64,000 nt of DNA from Colwellia_A sp047621305 (lineage in GTDB: Bacteria; Pseudomonadota; Gammaproteobacteria; Enterobacterales; Alteromonadaceae): positions 19,846-83,845 of the forward strand of contig JBLHNB010000010.1 in NCBI GenBank assembly GCA_047621305.1. Direction: 5' to 3'. How positions within the stretch are numbered: position 1 is the stretch's first letter; every line of letters begins with the position of its first letter. Shown here in pieces: positions 55,682-64,000 of this stretch. Under the pieces are notes generated by a model. That model saw only the letters and a list, made by a program, of their open reading frames with translations, made no database searches and was not told where the DNA came from. Both the position numbers and the translations under genes were made by a program.

Positions 55682-56662
55682 ATGCGAAAATGTATTACTT
55701 TATTATTTAGCTTTGGCTTTTTGGCAAGTATAATCGTTTTTACTTTACCAATATGGTCAAAACTTGATTTACTTTTAATACCTGAGCACCTCGTCATATT
55801 TGCTCCTCGTTGGTGGTTAATTACGTTGATTTTAATATTGTCGATGTTTTGGCGGTACCTCACGCTTTATCAAAGATATACTCTCCCTTTATTATTCTAT
55901 ATTTCTTTAGTTTATCTCGACTTTCAATTACCTAATAGAGCTGATGTGCCGGCAGGAAAAAGTACCATTTTTAAAGTTGTAACCGTAAATATGGGGGAAG
56001 GCAGTCAGTTAGCTAAGCTAAAGCAAGTGATTAAGTATTATCGGCCTGATATTTTGGTCCTGCAGGAAATAAGAATTAAATCGCTTAAATCGCTAAATAC
56101 TAATTATACATATACAGATTGTGAAGGAAGTTTATGCCTTCTTAGCAAATTCCCTTTTGAGCGGACGGTTTCTTTAAATCGTAGCATACTTAACGGCTTA
56201 GGTAATTTTGCAATGTCGTATCAAATAACGATTAATGGTCATCAAATTAATTTATCAAATATTCACCTTGAAACACCAAGAGAGGTTTTATTGGATGTTA
56301 TAAAATCAAGGGAACTCAGCTATGGCGCGAAAATAAAGGCTGAAAACCGTCAATTAGAAGCAGCTATTTTTGGTGATTCCATTAAAGATAAAGCCAATTT
56401 AGTTATTGCGGGTGATTTTAATATGCCAGATGATGATCCCATCTATGAAAAAAACTTTGCTTGGTTAAGTAATGCGCTTAATGAAAGTGGTTTTGGCTTT
56501 AATAACACTAAATATACACATTGGAAAGGAATACCATTTTTCAGTTTACGTATTGACCATATTTTATATTCTGAGAACATAACGGCAAAAAGTGTCGAAG
56601 TATTGGATTTTTTAGGTGGAGATCACCGGCCCGTAATGGCCACGTTAGAGGTTTTCAATTAA
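55682..56662 (+). CDS. Endonuclease/exonuclease/phosphatase (EEP) family membrane protein
   Basis: A 326-aa protein with three N-terminal hydrophobic segments (about residues 3-85) followed by a metal-dependent EEP domain. Motifs are VVTVNMGEG, ILVLQEIR (metal-binding Glu), LSNIHLETP, VIAGDFNMPDDDP and IDHILYSEN with a final GGDHRPV, all in the usual order, so catalysis is probably retained. The substrate may be a nucleic acid, a phosphorylated lipid or a sugar phosphate. The frame opens at a TTG (55649) within the GT4 gene, but the ATG two bases after the GT4 stop gives a proper first membrane helix. The domain is exposed to the periplasm or cytoplasm depending on topology. Confidence 0.85.
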   Translation: MRKCITLLFSFGFLASIIVFTLPIWSKLDLLLIPEHLVIFAPRWWLITLILILSMFWRYLTLYQRYTLPLLFYISLVYLDFQLPNRADVPAGKSTIFKVVTVNMGEGSQLAKLKQVIKYYRPDILVLQEIRIKSLKSLNTNYTYTDCEGSLCLLSKFPFERTVSLNRSILNGLGNFAMSYQITINGHQINLSNIHLETPREVLLDVIKSRELSYGAKIKAENRQLEAAIFGDSIKDKANLVIAGDFNMPDDDPIYEKNFAWLSNALNESGFGFNNTKYTHWKGIPFFSLRIDHILYSENITAKSVEVLDFLGGDHRPVMATLEVFN

Positions 56663-56663
56663 T

Positions 56664-58166
56664 ATGAATACTCGTTATCAACTAATTGTTCTGATTCTTA
56701 TTATTTGTTTAATACCTGCTTCTTTTGCGAAAGAATCGATAACCTTTAAAGTATCGATAAAGCAGAAAAAAGCGCAATTGTTATTACCCGTACCTAATCA
56801 TTTGATATCTGTAAATGCACAACTTCAATTATTTGAAATGGATACATCTATCGATGTAAAATACAAAATATATAATGATTGGCCAGTCTTAGAAGGTAAA
56901 AAATACATTAGGCTATTACTACTTGAAGTAGATCTTCTTCCCGGTAGTAATTTATTATTAGAATTTAAATGGGATAACGACAAATCAAATAATAAGATGT
57001 CTAATATCGTGCTACAAAAAAATGTACAACTTGTTTATCCGTCTTCAAATTGGTTAGCACAATCTTTATTACTTCATCCTACATCCGAAACTAGTCATTC
57101 AGGTTGGTATACTGAACCACAATCATATTATGCCGAGTACGTTACAAATAAGGAGCTATTACTCAAAAAAGGCTATCCTCAAACAATAGCTTCTCAATGG
57201 CTTTATGATCGGCCTCAAGCGATCTATCAACTCTTTTTACAGTCTGGTAATTCTAAATGGTTAAATAAAGGCCATGATCTGTCCCGCTTCTATATTAATA
57301 GTATTACTGGAAATGGCTCTTTTAAGCTATCGAAAAAAAATGATGTAAAGTATTTGATGCCAAAAGGTTTATTGTATAAATATTTACTCAGTGCTGATAA
57401 TGAAGCTAAAAATGCCTTAGAAAAAATATATCAACTTTCTTTGCTTTGGGATCCTGAATATAGTTTAGAACGTGGTTTTTGGACCGAACGTAATCAAGCC
57501 GCAGCTTTAAATACGGCAATATCGTATTGGGAAGCGACTGGAGATGAAACAGCCGTAGAGCGTATTAATCAAATAATAGATGCCACGGTAAAAATGACCT
57601 TTCGTCCTGTTAATGACTGGAATTTAGTTGGGTGTCCACAACATACCTTTAAGTCACATGAAGGAGAAGGAGGATATTCACCATCATGTTCACCATGGAT
57701 GATGGCGCTACTTAGCGATGCTTTATGGCGATATTACCTTTTAACAGGAGATGTTCGTGCGGCGTCTTTAATTGACGCATTCGGCGATTTCATTCTTAAT
57801 CACGGTATATATTGGGGGGATGAAAAAGTAAGTAATGTTGTTATTCCCAAGTATCTTGCGATATTAGGCAACTTAAGGTATGAGCAGCATAATCAATGGA
57901 CGGACCATCAACATACATGTGACGTCGCAGGCTTATTAGGGAAATCAGTGTATATCAAAAAAACAAATAAGGTGGATGATTCCCTGCTGAAAGAGTTATT
58001 TTCAGTATTCATTCAACAATGTAAAAATGGATTTGAACTTACTAAAAGCAAACAGAAAAAAGCAACCTATTGGATTCTTAAACCCCCTAGGCGATTTAAT
58101 TGGATGTTTTCGACGACCAGCGACTTACCGTGGTTAGTTGAATATCTGCTGGTCGAAAATAACTAA
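56664..58166 (+). CDS. Secreted protein with the shared RIFT/toroid-like module (short paralogue)
   Basis: A 500-aa secreted protein of unknown function and the smallest of the three paralogues. It has a signal peptide (about 1-22, ending PASFA), a short beta region (about 25-125) and the helical domain (about 130-495) with WLYDRPQAIYQLFLQSGN, GFWTERNQAAA, SHEGEGGYSPSCSPWM and PPRRFNWMFSTTSDLPWL. The FWTER, SPWM and RxFNWxFxTTS motifs are common to all three proteins and are the best candidates for the functional site. Several Cys are present (at SCSPWM, HTCDVAG). The extra Ig, LamG and cadherin-like domains of the larger proteins are absent. It follows the EEP gene by one base and is likely cotranscribed. 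Confidence 0.75.
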   Translation: MNTRYQLIVLILIICLIPASFAKESITFKVSIKQKKAQLLLPVPNHLISVNAQLQLFEMDTSIDVKYKIYNDWPVLEGKKYIRLLLLEVDLLPGSNLLLEFKWDNDKSNNKMSNIVLQKNVQLVYPSSNWLAQSLLLHPTSETSHSGWYTEPQSYYAEYVTNKELLLKKGYPQTIASQWLYDRPQAIYQLFLQSGNSKWLNKGHDLSRFYINSITGNGSFKLSKKNDVKYLMPKGLLYKYLLSADNEAKNALEKIYQLSLLWDPEYSLERGFWTERNQAAALNTAISYWEATGDETAVERINQIIDATVKMTFRPVNDWNLVGCPQHTFKSHEGEGGYSPSCSPWMMALLSDALWRYYLLTGDVRAASLIDAFGDFILNHGIYWGDEKVSNVVIPKYLAILGNLRYEQHNQWTDHQHTCDVAGLLGKSVYIKKTNKVDDSLLKELFSVFIQQCKNGFELTKSKQKKATYWILKPPRRFNWMFSTTSDLPWLVEYLLVENN

Positions 58167-58176
58167 TATTAGCTGT

Positions 58177-59541
58177 TTAATTTGTTTTTATAACTTCACA
58201 TTTTTCAGAACACATTTGAAATTTCCAATGAAGTTTGCTCTTACCTAAACTTGTCATACCCTTGATAAGTCGGTTGATTTTAAACAGTCGAGGTAAAGCG
58301 AATTGTTCCCCGTTTATTTCATAGCTTATTTTTAACATCGCTCTTTGAGTATGCATTTTTAAAATATAAGTCTGCCAGTTGCCAGTGATTGTTTTATCTA
58401 ATATTTTCCAACCAGTGGGGATAAGCGTATTTCCAAAATATGTCGCTTTATTATCCAAATTTTGACTATCGAAAGAGTAAACATCATAAATAGTATGGTT
58501 ATCTGCTGTAGTTGCAGGGATATTTTCAACTGACGAATAGAATGAAATATTCGGTTGTAGATTGTCTGCTAGAGATTGTTTGTATTGTTGATTATCAATA
58601 GAGGGTGAAAAAAGTGTTTTTAAGGATGTTGACGATATTGTAATCGCAGCAATAGTGACAAATAATACGGTACGGTTTGCCTTATTATTCTCTGCTCGAT
58701 TTATTTTTTCTGTGGTGGATGATTCGGCGCTAATTAGTCGCTCACCCCACTTGAAAAGCATAAACATAAAGGGAATGTAAAGGTACCAGCCAAACATATT
58801 ATGGTCTGCCATTAAACTGCTTTGCATATCGGTATATTCGCCAATGATTATCAGCAAAGTAATTCTGATCCAGTTAGTTATTAATGCCCCTAAAATTGAG
58901 ACTATAAAGAAAATAGCTGCCTTTTTCATATTGTTTATATAAAGAAAAATGAACATTGAACTGATCGCTAACGAAACAAGCAGGTATCTTAAACCACTAC
59001 AACCACCTGCAATTTCAAACACACCGGCAGGTATCGTAATTGTTTGCGCTTCAACGTACGTAGGTATACCAGTGAAGCTCATAATATAGGTTACAGCGAT
59101 AACAGAAAGATTTTGTAATAGTGGAACTAAAACACCCCAAAAAGGTAAAATAAAAATTAAAAAAGCAGCGGGAAAAGCAACCCTCCAATTCCACCGATAT
59201 AACATCAAGATGCTAGATGTGCATACCAACAAGAAAGAAAACCAATAACCGATACTAATTTGAGCATTAGTGGTAATGAAGAGTAAATAGCAACTAATTA
59301 CTAAGAATAAAGCAAATGGTATCGATAAGTTATCTCTAAAATTGAGTTGGCCGTCTCTTGATAGCTGGTAGTATAAATATAGAGAAATAAATGGAATAAG
59401 ATAAGCGTGGGAATAAGTACCATCATCAAAACCATGTCGCCAGAGTGTTTCAATAATAGGAACATTAAGGAGAGAAACGCTAAAAAGTAAAATTATTACG
59501 CCAAATAAAGGAAGTAGCCTTCTTGTTGCTGATAAATCCAT
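58177..59541 (-). CDS. xrtA: Exosortase with fused EpsI-like C-terminal domain
   Basis: A 454-aa inner-membrane transpeptidase-like sorting enzyme that cleaves PEP-CTERM tails. It has about eight helices in residues 1-270 and the exosortase catalytic residues: Cys181 in GGCSGLRYL, Arg226 in NWIRITLL and His247 in ADHNMFGWY. The C-terminal 170 residues form a periplasmic EpsI-type domain (YFGNTLIPTGWKI). In many loci EpsI is a separate gene; here it is fused. Its subfamily is taken as XrtA because the neighbouring ATPase, barrel, kinase, chain-length and transferase genes are the XrtA set. It is divergent from prsT and convergent with the 56664 gene. Confidence 0.92.
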   Translation of the reverse strand: MDLSATRRLLPLFGVIILLFSVSLLNVPIIETLWRHGFDDGTYSHAYLIPFISLYLYYQLSRDGQLNFRDNLSIPFALFLVISCYLLFITTNAQISIGYWFSFLLVCTSSILMLYRWNWRVAFPAAFLIFILPFWGVLVPLLQNLSVIAVTYIMSFTGIPTYVEAQTITIPAGVFEIAGGCSGLRYLLVSLAISSMFIFLYINNMKKAAIFFIVSILGALITNWIRITLLIIIGEYTDMQSSLMADHNMFGWYLYIPFMFMLFKWGERLISAESSTTEKINRAENNKANRTVLFVTIAAITISSTSLKTLFSPSIDNQQYKQSLADNLQPNISFYSSVENIPATTADNHTIYDVYSFDSQNLDNKATYFGNTLIPTGWKILDKTITGNWQTYILKMHTQRAMLKISYEINGEQFALPRLFKINRLIKGMTSLGKSKLHWKFQMCSEKCEVIKTN

Positions 59542-59839
59542 TTTAAAAAAACTCTCTTTATTATAAGCTTCACATGGTAGTTTTGAATGTTAGCATAATT
59601 AATTAGATGAATTTTAGTTTTTATTTATGAGTAAATGTTATATATCTCAATTTATTAGCAATTTACTGGCGGTTGATACTTGTTAATCAAGCTATGAGGC
59701 TTGGCTTGTTAATTATACGTTTATAAACTAAATACTAAACTGTCAATTTGTACTCAGTTATGAAAAAATGATCGGTATAAGGGTATATTTTTTTTAGGAA
59801 AGTATACTTAATTTGAAAAATAATATATCAAGGTTGGTT
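59542..59839. promoter_or_regulatory. Divergent promoter region, exosortase / prsT
   Basis: About 300 bp of AT-rich non-coding DNA. It contains a local dyad CTTGTTAATCAAG (about 59679-59691) and a repeated GCTTGTTAAT-like sequence nearby, which could be a regulator site. I find no sigma-54-type spacing here and no riboswitch. It must hold the promoters of both genes. Confidence 0.4.
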
Positions 59840-62509
59840 ATGAGCTCCCCATTTATTAAAAGTAGTTTAAGTGTTCTTGTTGCATTTAGTTTAGTCGCAT
59901 GTACGCCCTCAAAAACGTCGGAGGAATACTTAACAGATGCAGATATACTTATGGAAAATGGTGATACCTCTGCTGCCGTAATCGAATTAAAAAATGCGGT
60001 TAAAAGTGGCTTTGATAATTTTCAAATACGCCAGTTGTTAGGTAGTATCTATTTAAAGCAAGGCTTTGCTGCTTCTGCAGAAAAAGAATTTATAAAGGCA
60101 CTGGAATTAGGGGGAGATGAGAATATTATTATCCCTAATTTATTAAAGTCTTTAAATATTCAAGACAAGTATGAAGAAATTTTAACCACTATAGATAGTT
60201 TAGATCATATTAATGATGATATTTTACCAATAGTCAAATTGTATTCTGCACTTGCTTATCAACAAACAGGAAGATTTGAAGAAGCGAAAAGTGCAGTTTC
60301 AGAAGCTAATGATTTTTCTGCCGATTCAGTTTACAGTAGATTAGGGAAAGCATATTTACAAGAAAGTAACAGTAAAAACGGTGAAACCTTAAATGTATTA
60401 GCAGACATTATTAATGATAACCCTGCAATAATTGAAACTTATATGTTACAGGGGCAGCTATATTTTATTGAGGGTGAATACAATAAGTCTGTTGAGTCCT
60501 TCAAAAAATATCAGCAGTTGGCACCAAATGATATTAAAATAAAATTATTTCTAGCTAATTCTTATTTGAATAACAAACAATTTTCCGAAGCAGACAAAGA
60601 GCTAGATTATCTTTTGAAAGTGAGCCCACAACACGCTTTTAGTAACCAATTAAAAGGAGTTATCCATTATCAGCAAGGAGACTATGCTTCAGCGTTAAGC
60701 TTTACAGAGAAAGCAATTCAAAATGGGATTAATTCCTTACCAAATAGAATTGTGGCTGGACTCAGTGCATTTAAACAAAATAAATATGAGATAGCCTTTC
60801 AATATCTTGGCGGTATCCACAAACAATTACCCAAAAACCATCCTGTTATTAGAGTATTAGCAATGGTTCAAATAGAACTCGGCTATCATGATGAGGCGGT
60901 GGATGTACTTGGTGATTTGGAAGCTATTTCTACAGAGGATGCAAATTTATTCACAACGGCAAGTTTTGAATTGTTAAAGTCAGGAAATCTTAAAGGGGCG
61001 AAATCGCTGCTTAGTAAAGTGGGTGATATTGAAACTGATTCTGCCAATGATATTACTCGTATAGGCATTCTAAAACTCTCATTAAATGATTTAGAAGGGA
61101 TCGCAGATCTCGAGCGTGCTGTTAATATTGATGCAAACTTACCTATCGCAAAAATAGCGCTTATATCTGCTTATACCGATAATGGAGAGTTTGATAAAGC
61201 AATTTCTTTAGCAGTTCAATGGAAAGAAGATGCTCCAAATAAAGCAGCTGGCTTTAATTTGTTAGCAAAAATATATTTATTGCAAAACGAAATTGAAAAA
61301 GCCGAATTTGAGATGACTTCTGCATTGAGTATTGCTCCAGAAAACCCCTATTCGCTGTTATATTTTGCAAATAAGTCGTTAATCAACAATCAATTTAATA
61401 AAGCAGAAGCTAACTTGGATACTTTATTCATGAAATATCCAAATAATATCAAAGGATTGTCATTATTATATAAAGTGCAGGTTGAAATTGGTAATACCAA
61501 TAATGCTGTTGCAAGTATTGAAAGAGCTTTTAATGATAACAGTACTAATATTCAATATCGTATATTGCAAGCCAAAACGTTATTAAGAGAAAAACAATAT
61601 AAACAGGTTATTGAACTTCTTTCTTCAGTTGTAAAAGATAAAAATACACAATTTATCATTTGGGCGCTTATTGGGAAAAGTTATGAAGAATCGACTCAAT
61701 TTGAAGAAGCTATTAGCACGTATAATCAATGGATTTTGTATCGTCCAGATAGCCGTTATGCTTATCAAAAGAAAGTTGCTGTTCAAGAACAAATGAAAGA
61801 TTACTCAGGTGCGTTAAATACTGTTAATAAAGTACTAAGAAAACTGCCAGACGATGTTGAATTCATGGTGATGCTCGCATACTTTCAACAGAAAAGTGGT
61901 TTAATAGATTCATCTCAACAAACCCTTAATAAGTTACCTGAAAATATTGGCAATATGTCGGTAGTCCAAAGTATACAAGGACAAATATTTTTTAACCAAA
62001 AGCTATACAAAAAGGCGCTGCCTAAGCTTAATGCCATTTATAATGAACAACCCACAGCTTATAATATGTCTTATGTTTACACCTCACTTAATGAATTAAA
62101 CACTAAAGAACAAGCCCTTCGTTTTTTAAAAACACATGTATCTGATAATAAGGGTGATGTTTTCTCCAAAACATTACTTGCCGAAAAATCAATGGGGGTA
62201 GATAACAGTTTGGCTCAAGTTTTATTTGATGAATTGCTTGTTATTAAGCCTAATGACGGTGCTTTATTGAATAATGCCGCATGGGTAGAAAGTGAACTTG
62301 GTAACCTTAATAAAGCTGAGATGCATATACTTAACGCTTTAGAGGTGTTAAAAAATAACGGACAAGTATTAGATACTTTAGGTCTAATCAAATTGAAGCA
62401 AAATAAAAAGCAAGATGCGATTAGCGCCTTTGAAAAGGCGCTGTCATTTGCACCTGAAAATACTGCAATAAAACAGCATTTGAAGGAAGCTAACCAACTA
62501 AATTATTAA
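59840..62509 (+). CDS. prsT: XrtA-system TPR-repeat lipoprotein PrsT
   Basis: An 889-aa lipoprotein built almost entirely of tetratricopeptide repeats, characteristic of exosortase EPS loci (TIGR02917 type). The signal peptide ends with LVAC (Cys about residue 21), followed by SEEYLTDADILMENGD, which opens the family. More than 15 TPR-like helix pairs follow, for example GEYNKSVESFKKYQQLAPND and a last unit KQDAISAFEKALSFAPEN. It probably scaffolds EPS or PEP-CTERM assembly in the periplasm. The frame also opens at a TTG (59813), but the ATG at 59840 has AAGG six bases upstream and yields a better signal peptide. Confidence 0.9.
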   Translation: MSSPFIKSSLSVLVAFSLVACTPSKTSEEYLTDADILMENGDTSAAVIELKNAVKSGFDNFQIRQLLGSIYLKQGFAASAEKEFIKALELGGDENIIIPNLLKSLNIQDKYEEILTTIDSLDHINDDILPIVKLYSALAYQQTGRFEEAKSAVSEANDFSADSVYSRLGKAYLQESNSKNGETLNVLADIINDNPAIIETYMLQGQLYFIEGEYNKSVESFKKYQQLAPNDIKIKLFLANSYLNNKQFSEADKELDYLLKVSPQHAFSNQLKGVIHYQQGDYASALSFTEKAIQNGINSLPNRIVAGLSAFKQNKYEIAFQYLGGIHKQLPKNHPVIRVLAMVQIELGYHDEAVDVLGDLEAISTEDANLFTTASFELLKSGNLKGAKSLLSKVGDIETDSANDITRIGILKLSLNDLEGIADLERAVNIDANLPIAKIALISAYTDNGEFDKAISLAVQWKEDAPNKAAGFNLLAKIYLLQNEIEKAEFEMTSALSIAPENPYSLLYFANKSLINNQFNKAEANLDTLFMKYPNNIKGLSLLYKVQVEIGNTNNAVASIERAFNDNSTNIQYRILQAKTLLREKQYKQVIELLSSVVKDKNTQFIIWALIGKSYEESTQFEEAISTYNQWILYRPDSRYAYQKKVAVQEQMKDYSGALNTVNKVLRKLPDDVEFMVMLAYFQQKSGLIDSSQQTLNKLPENIGNMSVVQSIQGQIFFNQKLYKKALPKLNAIYNEQPTAYNMSYVYTSLNELNTKEQALRFLKTHVSDNKGDVFSKTLLAEKSMGVDNSLAQVLFDELLVIKPNDGALLNNAAWVESELGNLNKAEMHILNALEVLKNNGQVLDTLGLIKLKQNKKQDAISAFEKALSFAPENTAIKQHLKEANQLNY

Positions 62510-62511
62510 TT

Positions 62512-62558
62512 TAGCTAACGAAGATCTACAGTGTTATCTAATGTTCTTCGTTGAGCTA
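62512..62558 (+). terminator. Hairpin after prsT
   Basis: TAGCTAACGAAGA pairs with TCTTCGTTGAGCTA, leaving one bulged base, two bases after the prsT stop. There is no T-run, but its position suggests a terminator or 3'-end-stabilising structure. From 62559 to 62740 I see nothing further. Confidence 0.5.
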
Positions 62559-62740
62559 TCTAAAAATTGGATTTATTTATCACATGGGTAGTATCTACCT
62601 AAAAGCTGCTTTATGAAGTTTCTCTTGCAGACTTTTATTTGTTCGTTGAACTCACTTGCAACTAATGCTCGTTGATGACTCTGTAACAAAACCTGCGTAA
62701 CTGCAAATTATTAATAGGCAGACTATGAATTAATGGTATG

Positions 62741-62821
62741 GACCCTCTCCACTCCACTTACGGCTTCAAATGAGCCAATATAGGGTTGATTAAAACTTCT
62801 ATATAAAAAAGAGAGAGGGTC
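62741..62821 (+). mobile_element. Left non-coding end of IS110-family element with long-range stem
   Basis: GACCCTCTC (62741-62749) and GAGAGGGTC (62813-62821) form a 9-bp perfect inverted repeat spanning the non-coding leader of the transposase gene. The second arm coincides with the ribosome binding site GAGAGGG of the transposase. It may be a control structure or part of a structured leader RNA. The exact left boundary of the element is not determinable from one copy. Confidence 0.45.
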
Positions 62822-62823
62822 AC

Positions 62824-63849
62824 ATGAATACTATAACAATCGGATTAGATATCGCCAAATCAGCTTTTCATTTAGTTTCGATGAATGCCACTGGCAAAGT
62901 ATTAAAAAGAAAACAGCTTTCACGTAAACAAGTTGCAGAATACTTCGCTAACATAGAAGCCTCTACAGTGGTGATGGAAGCCTGTGGCAGCACACATTAT
63001 TGGTCACGAGTGATAAGTCGTTGTGGTCATGAAGTAAAAGCCATTGCGCCTCAATTCGTTACACCTTATCGCAAAGGCAATAAAAATGACTATAACGATG
63101 CAGAAGCGATAGCTGAGTCAGCACAACGACAGAATATGCGTTTTGTACCGCTTAAATCATTAAAACAACAAGATATTCAAATGTTGCATAGAATTAAACA
63201 AAGGTTAACAAAAAATAGAACAGCTTTGAGTAATCAAATTCGAGGACTGCTGGCAGAGTATGGTTTGGTGATGCCCAAAGGCATTAATCACTTAAAAGCC
63301 CATTTACCTGATTTTTTGGAAGATGCAACCAATGAATTAAGTCCCTCCGCTCGTCGTTACTTTTTAGGCTTAAGTGATGAACTTGATGAGTTAACGATTC
63401 AAATGAAGTCTGCTGATACTGAAATATCGACAATAAACAAACAAAATGAAGTTTGTCAGCGATTAAACACGATGACAGGTATAGGCCCGATTATCGCTAC
63501 CGCTTTTTATGCAGGAGTAGGTGATGGTAAAGCGTTTAAAAGTGGTCGACATGTTTCCGCTTGGCTGGGGCTAGTACCAGGGCAACATTCAACAGGAGGA
63601 AAGCCAAATTTATTGGGGATTTCTAAGCGTGGCAATACTTATTTGAGAACATAATTAATCAATGGTGCTCGAGCCGCATTGAGGCATTGTGAAAATAAAA
63701 CAGACCAAGTGAGTATTTGGGCAAGACAGCTAAAAGAACGTAGTAATTATAATAATGCCACCGTTGCTTTAGCGAATAAGATGGCACGAATGGCATGGGC
63801 AATGCTTCACCACCAAGAAGATTACAAATTTAAAAAAGCAATTAACTAA
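62824..63849 (+). pseudogene. IS110-family transposase, interrupted by an in-frame stop
   Basis: A DEDD-type transposase/recombinase of the IS110 family. The N-terminal RuvC-like domain has IGLDIAKSAF, VVMEACGSTHYW and NKNDYNDAEAIA with the catalytic acidic residues. The C-terminal Transposase_20 domain has GIGPIIATAF, SAWLGLVPGQHSTGG with the family Ser, and GISKRGNTYLRT. Translation stops at 63652-63654 (276 aa), but the same frame continues INGARAALRHCENK and later ATVALANKMARMAW to a stop at 63847-63849. Those segments are normal family sequence, so a single TTA-to-TAA type change has truncated an originally 341-aa protein. The right end of the element is followed within 26 bp by an IS3-type end. 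Confidence 0.9.
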
Positions 63850-63874
63850 TAGAAAAACGTTTTTAGAAAAAGAA

Positions 63875-63899
63875 TGACCTGGTCAAGTAAATTCAGACA
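63875..63899. repeat. Terminal inverted repeat of an IS3-family element
   Basis: The 25 bases beginning TGACCTGGTCAAGTAA lie directly next to the transposase C-terminus at 63906 and look like an IS3-type terminal repeat (on the minus strand TGTCTGAATTTACTTGACC). The other end of the element lies outside the window, so the match cannot be checked here. Confidence 0.6.
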
Positions 63900-63905
63900 C
63901 CTCAG

Positions 63906-64000
63906 TTAAGCTACTTTTTCTAACTCATTCATTTTCAATTCAAAATCATTAGGGCTTTGATACCCTAAGTAAGAATGTAATCGGTTACTGTTGTACCACA
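63906..64000 (-). CDS. IS3-family transposase OrfB, C-terminal end (partial)
   Basis: The last 31 codons of an integrase-core (DDE) transposase. The reading WYNSNRLHSYLGYQSPNDFE is the hallmark C-terminus of IS3-family OrfB proteins, followed by a short tail and TAA at 63906-63908. The rest of the gene lies beyond the right edge of the window, so its integrity is unknown. The element probably inserted beside or into the right end of the IS110 copy. Confidence 0.88.
   Translation of the reverse strand, partial: WYNSNRLHSYLGYQSPNDFELKMNELEKVA

Noticed and set aside
1..64000. CRISPR arrays, tRNA and rRNA genes
   Set aside because: No regularly spaced repeats and no cloverleaf-like or rRNA sequences were seen on either strand by eye.

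Overview
The window looks like the chromosome of a marine gammaproteobacterium of the Alteromonadales, most likely Colwelliaceae (Colwellia or Thalassotalea type). The reasons are the strongly AT-rich coding sequence, the block mrcA / pilMNOPQ-aroK-aroB-damX-dam in classical gammaproteobacterial order, a DUF2970 gene, and palindromic intergenic repeats with ATACC...GGTAT ends. This assignment rests on pattern recognition, not on a database search.

Layout. 1-12572 is conserved housekeeping DNA: the 5' part of pckA (minus), penicillin-binding protein 1A (minus), the type IV pilus operon pilMNOPQ, then aroK, aroB, a DamX-like SPOR protein and the Dam methylase. 12670-62509 is one large exopolysaccharide (EPS) locus of the exosortase / PEP-CTERM (XrtA) type. 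It holds a PEP-CTERM substrate protein (13177-14199), a minus-strand block for UDP-GalNAcA synthesis and Wzz / tyrosine kinase / outer-membrane export (15207-23722), the priming sugar transferase (23970-25373), glycosyltransferases, NodB-type deacetylases, a CapK-like ligase, an acyltransferase, a Wzx flippase, a one-module NRPS, GNAT/FemAB-like acyltransferases and an O-antigen ligase/polymerase. The locus ends with an exosortase fused to an EpsI-like domain and the TPR lipoprotein PrsT. 62741-64000 is an insertion-sequence scar: an IS110-family transposase gene broken by one stop codon, abutted by the end of an IS3-family element.

How the genes fit together. The WbpO- and WbpP-like enzymes should make UDP-GalNAcA. 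The TIGR03013-type transferase starts the lipid-linked unit, the GT2/GT4 enzymes extend it, Wzx flips it, and the O-antigen-ligase-like protein polymerises or transfers it. The Wzz-like protein, BY-kinase, ATPase, export lipoprotein and beta-barrel control length and export. Deacetylases, acyltransferases, GNAT proteins and possibly the NRPS decorate the chain. The exosortase processes PEP-CTERM proteins that accompany the EPS.

Most notable points. (1) A clear class-I cyclic-di-GMP (GEMM-I) riboswitch at 49844-49930 precedes a 1498-residue secreted protein. (2) Three secreted proteins in this locus (25423-29517, 50044-54540, 56664-58166) share an uncharacterised module, apparently a beta-barrel plus alpha/alpha-toroid that recalls rhamnogalacturonan-lyase-like (YetA / PL26) architecture; they are candidate EPS lyases or hydrolases. 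(3) A stand-alone C-A-T-TE NRPS sits next to the flippase. Its adenylation code reads as glycine and its thioesterase carries Cys instead of Ser, suggesting amino-acid decoration of the polysaccharide. (4) The C-terminus of the riboswitch-controlled protein is a tandem duplication of a helical unit of about 195 residues that I do not recognise.
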